Source: Baylisascaris procyonis
Taxonomy: Eukaryota; Nematoda; Chromadorea; Rhabditida; Ascarididae
DNA: 64,000 nucleotides
NCBI GenBank assembly: GCA_037389465.1
Contig: JAZARR010000146.1
Coordinates: 2,294,001 to 2,358,000 of the forward strand
Direction of reading: 5' to 3'
How positions within the stretch are numbered: position 1 is the first letter of the stretch; each line of letters opens with the position of its first letter. Below, piece after piece: positions 12,530 to 24,031 of the stretch. Under the pieces are notes generated by a model. The model searched no databases, was not told the DNA's origin, and worked only from the letters and a program-made list of their open reading frames with translations. Made by a program: the position numbers and the translations under genes.

Positions 12530-15500
12530 TATTATGTTGTGGGATGACAAAGGAAATTTGCATATTATCTGAACTTGTCGTTTTTCCAGTCCATTTGCTT
12601 ATAACTTCATCCGCGAGCTAATCTGAAGTCATGAAATGTAATGGTAATCTAAAGTCAAATTCTGAAATGGCACAAATTTATTAATACCTGACAGTCGACG
12701 CTGTGCTTAGAACACCTGAAATACTTTATTTGTTTTTAGCAGTGCAGTAATATATGATGTGCATAATTCAAACTCATTTGGTTGCATTATATGTTTTCTC
12801 ACTGATTTTTGATTTGGTATATTTCTCTTTGTAGGGTTTATCAAATTCTCTTTGAAGCAAAAGTCATTTCCACTTCGTGCCTGTTAAAAGTGACGTACAT
12901 TCATACACTAATAAAAGAACGACAGCAGTATAACGTATTCACTGTAATTCAAAGTCGTCATCGTTTCCATATAAAATCTACACCGCCACCTTTATTAGCG
13001 TTTTTGAAATTGCAGCGTTGCGGTACGTCAATTAATCAAAGTGGCAGTGACCTACTTGCACTCAGTGAAGTGCTTCATGGATTTGAACGAACTATCGAAA
13101 GTGCAAACATTTATCAACAAACATCTTGCTGAGATTGAGGCGAATTTTACAGCGCTCTCAACTCTTGCACCAAATAACTACCAAGTATTCACTTTGTTTT
13201 TTCCTCCATTGTTTTCTAATTTTTCTTAAATTGGTGTATAACGTTTTTCGCATCGAATTGTGCAAATAAAATGAGAGATTGGCTTGCTGTCTTTTCATTA
13301 GCAATTTTCTAGGAGCAATCTGCACGAAGTGCTTTAGCTGGAAGCTTAGCGACTAACTACTCTTCAGTTTCTTTTTTTTATCGGCTGGTCCTAATCGCTC
13401 AATTTTGTTCTGCATTCACAGCTTAGCTGGAGTCCCTTCTTCTGTTTAGTCTAGGTAGACAAGCTTCTTCAAGCCGTAGCAAATTTTGGACTTCTTGACG
13501 AGATTCATTCTTTTCTACTAGTATGCAGGTTCGTTTTTTTGCCTCTTATTCGGAAATGATGCCACACAAAATGCTTTCCTCACTGCCATCGGTCTATAAC
13601 GTCTTAAATGGTAGACTCTTTTATTTTTATTCGGCCATTATAAGTACGCTAGCGATCCTTGGTTAGCTTTCCATAAATTCGCTAATTTTATGAAGGGTAT
13701 AGGAAAAAAGACGAAAGTTGCGTTACTGCATTTTCTTCATCGGTTTCTACATCGAAATTTTCTTTTCTTCTTCGATATCTGAGATGATATGAATGAAACC
13801 TTAACAATTTTTGTGGTAGTTTTGAATTCGGTTTGTTATGTCGTGCTTTGATTCAGAGAATTCCCACACTATGCGTGATCTTAGAAAAGGCAAGGGATTC
13901 ATGAGAAGTTCCGTTTTTTCACCTTATTCACATTCCTGCGTTTAGCCCGATTTTATGCTTCCAACCTTCTTCGTTTTCTTCATTTTTTACCTCTCACATG
14001 TTTTTCCTTATTTTTTTCATTAAAAAAGCTGCATTGAATAGAGGTATATCTTTGTGTTTCTTTGGTGCTTTCCGTGCACATTTTTTTTGCATTGCCGTTT
14101 TCAGTACACCGAAAATCTCTTCTTATTTTTCCCATCCTTCATTGCTTGCTGTTATTTGTGACCGTGAAGGGAATAACTTGACGATTTTTGAGAGCGTTTT
14201 TCCCTTTTCAAAGTTTCTCATCTTGTCATTCGGAAGTTCCACGTGTTTTGTCATTTTTCTTGAAGTTTTTCAAGCAAGCTGTAATAATTTAGTTGAATTT
14301 GCGATGAACGCTCTGTGTTATTTCGTTTGCTAGAGATGAACGTTTAAAAAGCTCTTTCCGCTCAGAAATATTGTTTACGGATATGTCGTGCAGGCATAGC
14401 ATGTTTTAAAACGCACTCAAAAGGGAAAGAATCTTTGTATAGATACGTATTTTAAAGCCTTTTGAGTGTATAATGCGCCTATTGGATTTTTGAACGATTT
14501 GAAACTAACGTTCTTTAAAAAGTGTTTAGATTGATGTGGTTGCTAAGCGCATACTTTTATGCCAGGCGGTGTTTTTAATAACGCTGTAAGCAATCGTATC
14601 CTGGAGATATTATATGAGCGTTTTTTGAATACGCAAAATATGTAATGAAATTAATTCAGTAAAAATGGCCATCTTACAGAATATGTCAATTTATACGAAG
14701 AAGCATGCTTTGGCATTCGCATTACGAGATCGTTTAGTTTGCCTCGATTGCATCACCGATATTGGTGCGGCCTCTCCACTTTTCAAGTAAGCGTTTTCGG
14801 AAATCGGAGCAGAGCAAATGTGAAAAGAAAGAACTTAATCGGAGCATGTGGAAAACAAGTTCTAGATCCTTTACCCATTTAAGGAGTTTTGTTTTTTATC
14901 CAGTTTTTCGTAGTGATAGTCGTTCACTGAGAATCACTATTAATGTAGTAGTGACGATTGATTCTTGTCGTTTTAAAGATCACCTGCTGTCGCATCAACG
15001 GCTGCATGCATGCAATCGCCTGTGGAGAGAAGCATCAGTACTGAAGTAGCGCAGCACACTCCGAGCACCTCTTCGCAGACTCGACCTCCTCGCTTCGTCC
15101 CATTCATTGAGTGAATTTTCATTTGTTCTTGAGTGGTATTTGTTTGCAATTATGATGGTTGATAGAGCATTAAGCTCTAGCGTTGCGCTTCGGGGAGTTT
15201 TCTACGTAGAGCTGGTGGGCCCAGAGAAGGAGGAAGGTTTTGTTATTTTTGTTATGCGGTGGAAGTTGCCGTTTCCGTTCGAAAACGGCGTTCTGCTGTA
15301 GAGATGTGTTCGCGAATTTCGTTGAATCTGCTCAGTCCATTCTTACCTGCGTTTATCTTGAAGTTCTCAACATCACTTCAGGTGCATGAGCATGAACGTC
15401 TTTTAACCAGTATTGCAAACACCAAGCGTTGATCAGTTAGTCTTATTTCTTCGATGATATATTTGTGGTATTATTAATGGGCTATGTAATAATGAGTTGA

Positions 15501-16513
15501 GGAATTTTACTTGTTTGTACACTCATGACAAATTTTTCTTGAGAGGGTGGATATGCGATTGTTTCAATCCATGCTGCGACATAGTGATATAACAAAGTGC
15601 CATTTGCCGGTCACCGGATATATACGATGACCGGTAATTATCATGTCAGTGGAAGCACTTTGTGCAGCTTCATAGATTTCTCTTTTTCACTATTGCTTCC
15701 AGAAGAATTACACCGTGCGTCTTGCTGAATAAGTAAATGAAACGACTGGACGACAGCTCGGTTCCATTGAAATGGGTCGACGTGCTTTTTGATTGGTTGT
15801 GCAATCACTTCCTGTCGTAGTTCATTGTGTGAATTTTTGTCGATTTCATCTAGAAAATGTCGTATTTCATAATGCTTTGCATTGTTTCTGTATTTATTTG
15901 GCACTTTTGCAGTTTTGATACACCGGAGTCGGGTAGTGTGGTGATGACGACAGTCGGTGCATTGGATCCGCGCGTAGTTGAAAATGTTTATGGGGACGAT
16001 AAGGAAAACCTCGATGTCGGTGCTATCGTCATTATCGAAGATTGCAAGAAGGTGAAGCTTTATTTTTATTCATCGTGATATGTTATGCAAATTTGACGTT
16101 CTTTCCTTGCATATCTAGTTAGTAAGTATGACTGTACTGTTGTTCATCTAATATTGAGAATATTAGAAAAATTGTTACATTCGAAATCGTTGCAGAAACA
16201 GCATACACCAATGCGTCCGAAGACAAAAAATGCTCCTCTACGTTTGCGAGATACGAATCGTAAGTGTGCAAAAGCGATTCTATGCGAAAAGAATGAAGAA
16301 TCGTTGATGAATGTGGCGAGAAGTGGGAAAAATAGCGAACTTCCACTAACCGATAAATGGATGATCAACGCTAGCTGTAAGTCGACTGCTTCTTTTGGCA
16401 CAACAAAAGCGACAAACCCGAGGAAAGTGAACGGTAAAGGGAAGCTGACGAAGTTGAGCAGCGATCAAACGAGGTTGACTACCTTCTTTGGAACTACGCG
16501 TAACTCAGAGTGA
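8387..16513 (+). CDS. Multi-exon nuclear protein with C-terminal PCNA-binding PIP box; possible FANCD2-like
   Basis: Exons joined by matching phases: 8387-8521, 8825-8905, 10547-10687, 11439-11652, 12327-12435, 12835-12894 (donor uncertain), 13016-13184, 13313-13366, 13455-13528, an unresolved stretch (candidates from 14104 and 14680-14786), 14979-15110, 15913-16051 and 16196-16513. This gives about 570-600 residues. The first two thirds are helical and leucine-rich. The last third is basic and Ser/Thr/Pro-rich, as in a disordered nuclear tail. The final exon ends with QTRLTTFF, an exact QxxLxxFF PIP box, nine residues before the stop. PIP boxes dock proteins on the PCNA sliding clamp. The order of helical segments (VRYFSREFDDRAFF early, then NYLQLKCLLYDYVKG, then QLIKVAVTYLHSVKCFMDL) resembles the C-terminal half of FANCD2, the monoubiquitinated scaffold of crosslink repair. 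I rate that weak: the N-terminal half of FANCD2 is missing and vertebrate FANCD2 has its PIP box elsewhere. Other PCNA-bound helical proteins remain possible. Confidence 0.7.
9480..9690. other. GC-rich block inside intron 2 of the PIP-box gene
   Basis: This block is far richer in G and C than the rest of the 1.6-kb intron (8906-10546). It contains small palindromes such as AGCCCT-AAC-AGGGCT (about 9512-9526). Long frames are open on both strands (9401-9802 plus, 9433-9696 minus), neither bounded by good splice sites. It may be an inserted element remnant. I do not call a gene. Confidence 0.45.
10930..11103. repeat. Cluster of degenerate ATGGCCATCGRY motifs in an intron
   Basis: Six variants of a 12-base motif (GTAGCCACGA, ATGGCCATCGAC, ATAGCCACCGAT, ATGGCCGCCGAT, ATGGCCATCGGC, ATGGCCGATGCT) start near 10930, 10953, 10998, 11028, 11066 and 11092, spaced 23-45 bases apart. 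They lie in the intron between exons 10547-10687 and 11439-11652 of the PIP-box gene. The last two can also pair with TATCGGTGATGGC to make a hairpin. This looks like a decayed tandem repeat or a clustered binding-site array. Confidence 0.55.
12491..12526. repeat. AT dinucleotide microsatellite, 36 bp
   Basis: Uninterrupted AT repeat in an intron of the PIP-box gene, 55 bases after the donor of exon 12327-12435. Confidence 0.95.
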
Positions 16514-16656
16514 ATCGGGCGACAGCAACGTTTTGCGATGACGCACATTTGTGACCCTTTCTAGTGGTCTAACTGAAAGTTGGGAAATTCTCGTGATCTA
16601 ACGTATTTGTAAGCTGCCGAAAAAGTGTTCGTTACAGGGAGAAAAGACGTGACGGA

Positions 16657-16662
16657 AATAAA
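16657..16662 (+). terminator. Candidate poly(A) signal AATAAA of the PIP-box gene
   Basis: AATAAA occurs about 144 bases after the stop codon at 16511-16513, a normal 3' UTR length for a nematode gene. It supports 16513 as the true end of the coding region. Confidence 0.55.
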
Positions 16663-16837
16663 ACCGACAGTTAGTCTTGACTGACCCTCTGCTTTTAGGC
16701 TCAAAAATCATATAGAAATATGTGGTGAGATAGGGGTTTTCGGAAATTGAGGAAGAAAGATGTCAAGTTTACCATTCGGTATTCAAAATAGATGTGGCGA
16801 ATTTTTTTGTGCTTCTCCAATATTTGATGAAAGTTGA

Positions 16838-16897
16838 GTGCCAAGAAGATACGTTAGCTGGGAATCACTATTCCCAGCTAACGCATCTCCTTGGCAC
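16838..16897. repeat. 27-bp near-perfect foldback (hairpin) downstream of the PIP-box gene
   Basis: Arms 16838-16864 and 16871-16897 are reverse complements at 25 of 27 positions, with a 6-base loop TCACTA. The right arm reads TTCCCAGCTAACGCATCTCC and onward. Both imperfect positions are A opposite C on the plus strand, so a minus-strand transcript would form two G-U pairs and an unbroken stem. It could be a minimal foldback transposon (MITE), the stem of a small-RNA precursor made from the minus strand, or a 3'-end structure. The loop is shorter than usual for an animal microRNA precursor. Confidence 0.7.
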
Positions 16898-18629
16898 AAT
16901 TGTAAATTCTGCGAATTTCTCAATCCGGCAATTTTATCGCGAACGTTGAGCTAATTACCGACCTAATATCTGATCTAATTACCTCGGCACTAAAACTTTA
17001 TACCTTGATTGTCTTTTACAGATGCAGCGTCGTTTTATTATGGCAACTTTCTTGTATATTATACATTGCAATATATTTCAGTGTTTACCGCCAAGCAGTA
17101 CAAGTTACCGTTTAAAGTGCCCAGTGAAGTTGGCTAACAAATTTGGACGAAAGGCTTTGTTCGATTGGCTAACATTAAGAAACGGGAATTGGAATGCACC
17201 ATTTATTTGAGCAGTAGGCAATAAGCTTAGTAAAAAATGCATTTCCGAAATATAGCTTATAACTGCTTGAAGCTTAATATTAGTGAAAAGCTGACTATAT
17301 ATAGGAGTTGGCACTTTTTACTGTCATTTTGGTGTACCAAATTGTATGAATTATGTTTTTTTTAATGTGAAACAAAGGTGATGAGTTGTTTGCAAGACGA
17401 TTGAAATATAAACGTCCAAATTTGCGATTACTGAAGCAGATGTTTCGCTTGATCAAAAAAAAAAAAAATAATAATAATAATTTTTCAGCTTTGAGGATGA
17501 AATGGCAAATTTTTTGAGACCAATAGTCCCTCCATCAAATATTTCATGGGAATTCCCTTAGATACGAAATTTTCATCATCTAATAGTTGCCGAAACTTTG
17601 CGACATTTTCCCTATGTGCTAAAAAACGGAGTTTCCTTATGAAAAGTTCCACGGAAGTTTTAGCAAAGATCGGATTTTTGCAGACAATTCTAGCATATTT
17701 TTCATGCTTGGATCACTTAATTTCACAAAATGGTTTTATTTGATCTCTGCAATGGAGAAAGGGGATCATGGATCATAATTCGATCACATGGTTTGCAAAT
17801 CAGACGTTGAAAATTTCAACTCCGCATCTGCATGTACCTTAACCAAGGGAAATAAAAGGGAGTTTGCAATCAAGTGATACATATGTCCGAGGATGCACGA
17901 ATTGAGGAAGTGAATATAATTTTTCTGTCACGTCTATTCTTGGTATAAGTTACGCATTCAGTCGGAATCAGTGAAAGCTTTTAAGGATTTTTTATTTCAG
18001 AGCCATTTTGTTCTTTGTGTTTGCATCTGTGAGACTACAGACTTGTTGTACATTTGTGAGACCTCGTTTTTGTTGTCTTCGACATTCCACTGAATATTCG
18101 GCGTTTTGTTTTGTGAGTAGCGGACTTTTGCTGTATAGTAGAAAAATTTTCATCTCTGATATATCAGACATATAAGCGCTATGTTTATTTCTCGAGTGGC
18201 CATAATGTTTTATCACTACATTTAAATTTAGTATGCCGAACAAAATGAGCTAAATTTTCCAACTTTTCCATCCCTACAAGGAATGGCCTTCTTTATTCTT
18301 GAGATGGAAAGTTTAACAGATTTATGCTACTTCGAAGAGTGCATGATTTCTCAATGTAAGCAGTGAACATATTTGGGAGGTCGAACGATGAATATTACCC
18401 AAAAAAAAAGTTGAACATGCAAGGAATATTAAAACTTCGGTGAGCACAAGGCAAATCACCTTGCAGTTTCCAATATTCTTTCTTCTCCAAGACTTTCACC
18501 CACAATTTATCGGTCGATATGTGAGACATTTAAGATGAGGAGGATCGCGTTAGCGCATTCGCTTGATGGGATCCAAAATTGAATTTATATTTGCATTTGT
18601 TGGGATAGGCTGACTGTGGTTCAATTCAT
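16898..18629. other. Intergenic region, no gene seen
   Basis: AT-rich sequence with homopolymer runs (A12 near 17456-17467). Open frames at 17022-17210, 17546-17743 and 17992-18243 are short, overlap on opposite strands and are not bounded by convincing splice sites. Confidence 0.5.
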
Positions 18630-18881
18630 GCGGTCGGAATGCCGCTTATCGTGTCGCGACGAGCGCACAGTGCTGAGTGCACTGTGCACTCGTCGTGAAA
18701 ACATTCCCACAGAGACGTCGCAAGAATTCAAAATTTCTTGCGACGTTGTTCCCAGTGTCGGCCGATGTTTTGAGATCGGCTGACACTGGGAACGAAGTCC
18801 ATTGTCGGCTGGAGCTGCTTATAAGCAGCCCCACCCGACCAGTGGGCATTGGTAGCAAAAGGAGGGGACTACTGCCCCTCC
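18630..18881. repeat. Run of seven consecutive, different hairpins
   Basis: Seven inverted repeats follow one another in 252 bases. (0) 18630-18645, weak, GCGG/CCGC. (1) 18654-18698, core arms 18657-18673 and 18679-18695, 16 of 17 paired, loop TGAGT. (2) 18715-18746, 12-bp perfect arms ACGTCGCAAGAA and TTCTTGCGACGT, 8-base loop. (3) 18748-18793, 18 of 19 paired, one G-T, 8-base loop. (4) 18814-18829, perfect palindrome GCTGCTTATAAGCAGC. (5) 18830-18846, 5 bp, loop of 7. (6) 18861-18881, GGAGGGG/CCCCTCC, 7 bp, loop ACTACTG. The stems share little sequence with one another. The block is much more GC-rich than its flanks, and overlapping frames on both strands (18646-18858, 18677-18961) are a by-product. 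It is not a CRISPR array because there is no common repeat. Possible roles: structured non-coding RNA, a compound foldback element, or a replication/recombination structure. Confidence 0.75.
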
Positions 18882-20411
18882 GTTCGTCCGAAGCAACGAC
18901 AAAACCTGCGTCACATCAGTTTCGTCGCCCCTCGGTGAGTCGCCAGTTTTCATTTTATTAAAGCTTTCCTCCCACATATCGTTTGTTTTCCTTCATGTCT
19001 TCCTGTAAAGTCCACATCCCTTTATATTCATCTTTTACAAGTCCCTGTTCGTTTTCTAAAGTTATTCATGTCGATGTCAGCGCCACATTAATTTTATGGC
19101 TACATTATGAGAAATGCATTCTTTCATTTGTTTCAGACTTGATTATTGTAGTTTAATGTTTTTCGATACAGGGTCTTATATTCCTCTTGCGCTTTCATGA
19201 TTTCTTTGCTCATGTTTAGCAAATGCAAATACTTTCGTATTTGTTCGCTCATCATGCCGACTTAGTTTTAAATATTTGCTCACTGTGTCAATATGCGTTT
19301 CCGACCTTCAAATATTTGGTACGAAAAATTCGCTTCCAACTTATATATTTGGTGCGAACGTTTCCAGTGGTTTGCAGTAAACTTTTTGGGCAGATATCAT
19401 GTTTGGAAGTGACTTGCTATATGGCGATCTTTTCAACTGTGACACTACGTCGGATGTTGGCATCTAGGTGCCCTGAATGAGTTTTTAACAACGGGCGCTA
19501 AGTTATTTCCTGAATGAGGAAGGAGGTTGCAATAACTTTAAAGCATCACGCACATGTACGATTGCAACAAATATTTCTAAATGACACACGTCTGTATCGA
19601 AAAATCCGTCGAGAAGTCGGTATGGGTATCTGAGGTATTTGGTGACATCTGCACGAACAAAGCGAGAATCTCCGGAGACGAAGTGCGGAAACATCTTGTT
19701 GTAAGTGATCGTCAATAATATACTTGCACATATGTAGTTTATTACTCATGATTATTCGATTCTGCAATGGCATAAAAGCGATCCATATGCGTCCAATATA
19801 CTTTCCGTACAATCTTTGCGTTTTATAATCTCAATAGAGTTTTAAATAAATTGCATGCTATATTCAACAATCTTCTCATAAAATAGACTTCGTCGTGTTA
19901 GGTGAATTTGCTCAGGTGTAAGCTGGTGCAGGCTTTCGGAGTACATTAAATATGCGCTTTGGATATAGGTTGTCAATGACATATTGCGTCCTTTTCTGAT
20001 ATCAGCAAACCTTCGAGTTTTTCCATATTTCGCTTGCAACTTGCTCATATAAAACAGTGCAGTTTTGTCTGTGGAGTCAGTTAATGGTGAGAACAGTGTT
20101 TGATTGAGGTTTTGGTACCACTGAGTGGGAACAGGTGGTGCTGTACCTCCCTCAGTTAAGCTAAAGGAAGACAGGAGAGGAAAATACCAGGAGTGATCTT
20201 GGAAAATGGGAATTTGTGTTCATGAACACAGCAGGTTTGTCGTCTCATGACGGCCGTTGCTCGCTTCCCCGGTACCTTCCTCGATGGTTTCCTGAGGTCA
20301 GAGATGATGAGTCAAAAAATTGGGAGATGGAGGAGGGGAAGGATAGTGGGCATAACTAGGAGTTACAAAATAAGAACGCAAACGAAGGAACATAAGAATG
20401 GACGGAATGTG
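18882..20411. other. Intergenic region, no gene seen
   Basis: Short open frames only (19223-19480 plus, 19503-19812 minus, 19842-20048 minus). The 3' part (about 20160-20411) would be 3' flank of the small GTPase gene. I found no phase-matched exon chain. Confidence 0.45.
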
Positions 20412-20417
20412 TTTATT
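20412..20417 (-). terminator. Candidate poly(A) signal of the small GTPase gene
   Basis: TTTATT on the plus strand reads AATAAA on the minus strand, about 75 bases after the stop of the GTPase coding region. This supports 20490 as its end. Confidence 0.55.
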
Positions 20418-20489
20418 GGAGCGAATTCAGGCGCGTGTGTGCGGTGATTTTAGTGGTCGGAAGCACATGAACAGAACAATCACAAGGAG

Positions 20490-23400
20490 TTATCCGCAAT
20501 TCCACATCTGACAAAAGATGTGTGGCAAATTGAAGCGTGGCGGTGGTTCAGCCTCTTCGGTTGCATCGCATACATAGCTCGCCGCTTCTTCATGTTTCTC
20601 ATAAATCTTCTCTAACATCTCGGTCAGTGCCAGTTCACAGTTTGCACCACTTTTTGCACTGCAATCGACCAATTAGTGCTTTCCTTTGTTGTGCATTTAA
20701 TTAGTAGTGCATGTGTATGTCGTGAATTACTACAGTTCACATATGGAGTGCTTTGCGCTGTATTCTACATCTTTAAAGAATTTCAACTCGTTAGGTTTTC
20801 AGCGCACTCACAACAACATTACTCAATAAAGCTTAAATGGAGTGCCATTCACTAAAAAGCTTCTGAGAAGTTCAGAGGTATGAAGAGATCATAGAGGGGC
20901 AGAAATCATCCCTCGCGTCAGCAAGCGAGAAAAATGAGACAAAATTCGAGCGAGACGGAAAGGAAGATTTCGCTAGAGATTTTGTGGGAAAGGAAACATA
21001 GAATAGCCCAATGTTGTGCGAAGATTCTGTGTCTCCCTCCATTGTAAACCTTTCACGATATACTTGAACTCTTTGAGGCTTTTCCTAGGCAGGGTTTTGT
21101 AGTTGAAGTATTATGTTGCTACCCCTTTCCCTGCCATCCTAACCTAGTTGTCGCAAATTATCATGACATCATCCTCACAAAAAGACAGCGGTAGTAAAAT
21201 CATTGAGATTAGTTGGTTGAAATTTTTTCCGGCATTATGCAGATAACAGTCGCCGTTGTTTTTTTACCGCAGTAGCTAATAGATGACGTCAGTTGAGAAG
21301 TACGTTGCAAGAGAATCACAAAACCGACTTATCTGCATCGAAGGAGGTGATGTGGTGGTTCTAGCATAAAAACGCTTTTTCTGCTTACTGTTATAAAAGA
21401 AACTTACCTAGTCTCAAAAAGTGAAAATCCAATTTTCAGTGACATATCTTCCGCGTCTTTGAAAGAAACTTTCCGATCTTCACGTCGATCAGCTTTGCAA
21501 CCGATCAGAAATATCTCACAATCGGGTGAAATTAGATGACTTAAATCGCCAATTATGTTGCTTAGCTCAGTGAATGATTTGCCATCGGTTATATCGTATA
21601 GGAGGAATATACCGCGTAAATCCACGAATTCGGTACACTGAAATAAGTGAAATTCACAACATCTTTAGAACAAACAACGAGCCGGCCAAACAGCCCTCTC
21701 GTTTTCACGGAATTTCTACTGATCTGCTGCAAGAAGGCGTAAATAATCTGTCCCATCTATCAATATTAGGAACAAGCAGTTGCTGGAATAAGTAGACAAC
21801 ATTAATCCTGACGATCCACGCATTTACTAAATTCTACTAAAAACTACAGAAGCAACTGTCAGAATTGCGCTTTTAGAAGATGTTGAAGTTTTTTTAGTCC
21901 ACTTAGAACGGCCAATCACTTCAATAAGATAAAGCTTACGCTCGACGTTGGTGCTCCATCAATAACCATACGCTGCCTTATAATATTCGCTGTTCTTGAG
22001 TGTTCGTTTAATTGTTCCATTCCTTAAAGCAAACATATCAAAGAAATTTTTATGAGTGCATTGTTAAAAAAGTTGTTTTAATAGAGTTGATCTCATTACA
22101 AATGCATATGAATTAAATTTTGAGGACTGCAATAGGAATAAATCAATATAAAAATTCCCGTTTATCTAGCAGATAAATCGATTTAATTCGCGTATTGCAA
22201 TTAGTAAAATAAAATCGCTTGAGTATACTGGAGAGATTTAGCAATAATGATAGCCTCAAATAATCTTCAATAAACGAATAGAAGCCTCGTAAAGTTCTGT
22301 GAAAAATCTCACTTAATGTAAGATGTCGTCGGATGAGCTCCAGACTCCTAAAAAGATTCATCAGCCCACCCACTTTGTTCTCAAATTATTGTTATGAGTA
22401 TCTTTAGTAGCAGTCGATTTCACCTATCGCAGGTATTAAAGAAAAAATTGCTCTAAGATATACTAATAAGTTTTTTTATCGAAGCGATATATCGCAAACA
22501 AACTTGTTGCGAATATCATGGCTTTCTAGGTTTCATCGACCAAAAGGATTGTTGGGGTAGGAGGGGGGAGGAAGGGGATGAGTTGAAATGTATCTGAAGT
22601 GCTAAAAGAATGTATAGCATTCTCGAAAGAAATAATTCTCCTTACCAACGTCAATTAGTTCCACTTTTGCACAAGTACCATCTGACATCTTCTTATGAAA
22701 AACCTGAAAATTGAGCAATCGAAAAAGCTCGAACTCCATAATTAAATATTACTTTGGCATCTTATGCAAAAACTGTAAATTACCCTATTAAAATGAGGCC
22801 TGTTCCCTTTGGGTTATTTTCGATGTGAATTCTTTCAAATTTTGTTTGGAACAACGAATTAAATTGCGGATTCCACTTCGCCTAGAAATTTTTCATAAAA
22901 ATGGATCCCAGTTGTTTGTTTTTTTTTTTTTTTTTTTTTTTTGTTAACTATAACGAGTGCCAGAAAGACTCAGCTACTAGCTCACTGCGAGATTCGATTG
23001 AGTTCTTTATGGCGAAGGTCTTCACTTCAAATCGAGGTGGATTTTTTTTTGTGTGAAATGATATTTTAAATGCATTTTGAAAACGTAGGAAAACATCGTT
23101 TGAGGCAACGAAGGGCTTTAAACAAAAATTAGGCAATTTATTAGTAATTTCTCTCTTATGCTTCCATAGTTCGTTTCGCATTAATGCACAAATAGCTTCA
23201 TAAGACGCTAGTCAATCGTACGAGCATTGCGAGGCACGCAAGAGTGTAATCCTTCCTCTTTTCAAAATGCGTCCAAAAAAGTATGCAGTGTTTCCAGTGT
23301 TTTGTGTCATTTTATTCGTTACAAACCTAACATTTTTGGTTAAATAGAGCTTTATAACAAGGATTGAGAAGTTGACGGGGGCGGTGGGGAAGAGATTGCT

Positions 23401-24031
23401 TCTAGCCGCAAAACGAACAAAAAATCGGAGAAGAGAACAACATTACACGTCAAGAGCAGTAATTGCCGTGGATGAGTTGTTTGCGAGATGAATATCCCCG
23501 CTACAGAGGATTAAAGGTACGATTTATAGCCTTAACGCATTCCATCTAATAACATTTCTCATCTAATTGTTGGCATTATACGCTCATCAGACGTATTGCA
23601 TCATAAAAACACTAAAATTGATCGGAGCTGAGTAAAAAATAATGCCCAATGAAATCATCCGTGCTGCCTCAGTGCCACAGCATCAACCTGGCCATAAGGT
23701 CGTGGATTCGGTGTCCGTCTGTGAACAATGTCATCACTTGTCACCGGATAACGGTTATCACAGTCCAAATGAGGCTGAACGATCTCTAAAACTATGCAAG
23801 TATTTAAGAAATATTGGGTTTAAAAGACAAGAAAAGTTGAGAACCGAGGCAACAAACCTGTCTGAATGGTTCACTTGCATCCGCAGTTCCCGGCTCGCAG
23901 AATATATTGCGCGCAAGACGTCTAGCGAACGCTGTTTTGCCGCATCTATCTGTGCCAACGGCTGCGATTTTGAACCGATTCCTCGCATACTGTAATGGAA
24001 GTCTAAGATCTGACATTCCCAGAGCTGACAT
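20490..24031 (-). CDS. Atypical Rab/Ras-like small GTPase, five exons
   Basis: Minus-strand exons 24031-23858, 22703-22646, 22022-21940, 21637-21408 and 20658-20490 join in phase into a 237-residue protein, the usual size for a Rab. G1 is GTDRCGKT (GxxxxGKT P-loop, about residue 26). G3 is DVGG (DxxG) at the exon 2/3 junction. The beta-4 strand reads GIFLLYDITDGKSF, very like Rab proteins. G4 is GCKAD where most members have NKxD. G5 is ETSAK, split across the last intron. Oddities: Asn to Cys in the guanine-specificity box; a segment after DxxG (LNEHSRTANIIRQRMVIDG) longer and more polar than a normal switch II; and a C terminus NCG with no CAAX or CC motif, so it is not obviously prenylated and may be cytosolic. 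An internal Met at 24016 is an alternative start. A missed extra 3' exon could change the C terminus. Exact subfamily not recognised. Confidence 0.85.
22919..22942. repeat. Poly(T) tract in GTPase intron 1
   Basis: A 24-base T run on the plus strand (poly(A) in the sense of the GTPase gene), within the 1.15-kb first intron. It could mark the tail of an old retroposed insertion, although I see no clear body or target-site duplication. Confidence 0.8.

Noticed and set aside
12155..12547. 130-codon plus frame in the PIP-box gene
   Set aside because: Only 12327-12435 is bounded by splice sites in phase with both neighbours; the rest is intron, including the AT repeat.
18630..18881. CRISPR array or tRNA cluster as an explanation of the hairpins
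   Set aside because: There is no repeated unit with spacers, no cloverleaf and no conserved A/B box promoter.
18646..18961. Overlapping plus and minus frames of 70-94 codons
   Set aside because: They run through inverted repeats, so both strands look alike; no splice sites or coding bias.
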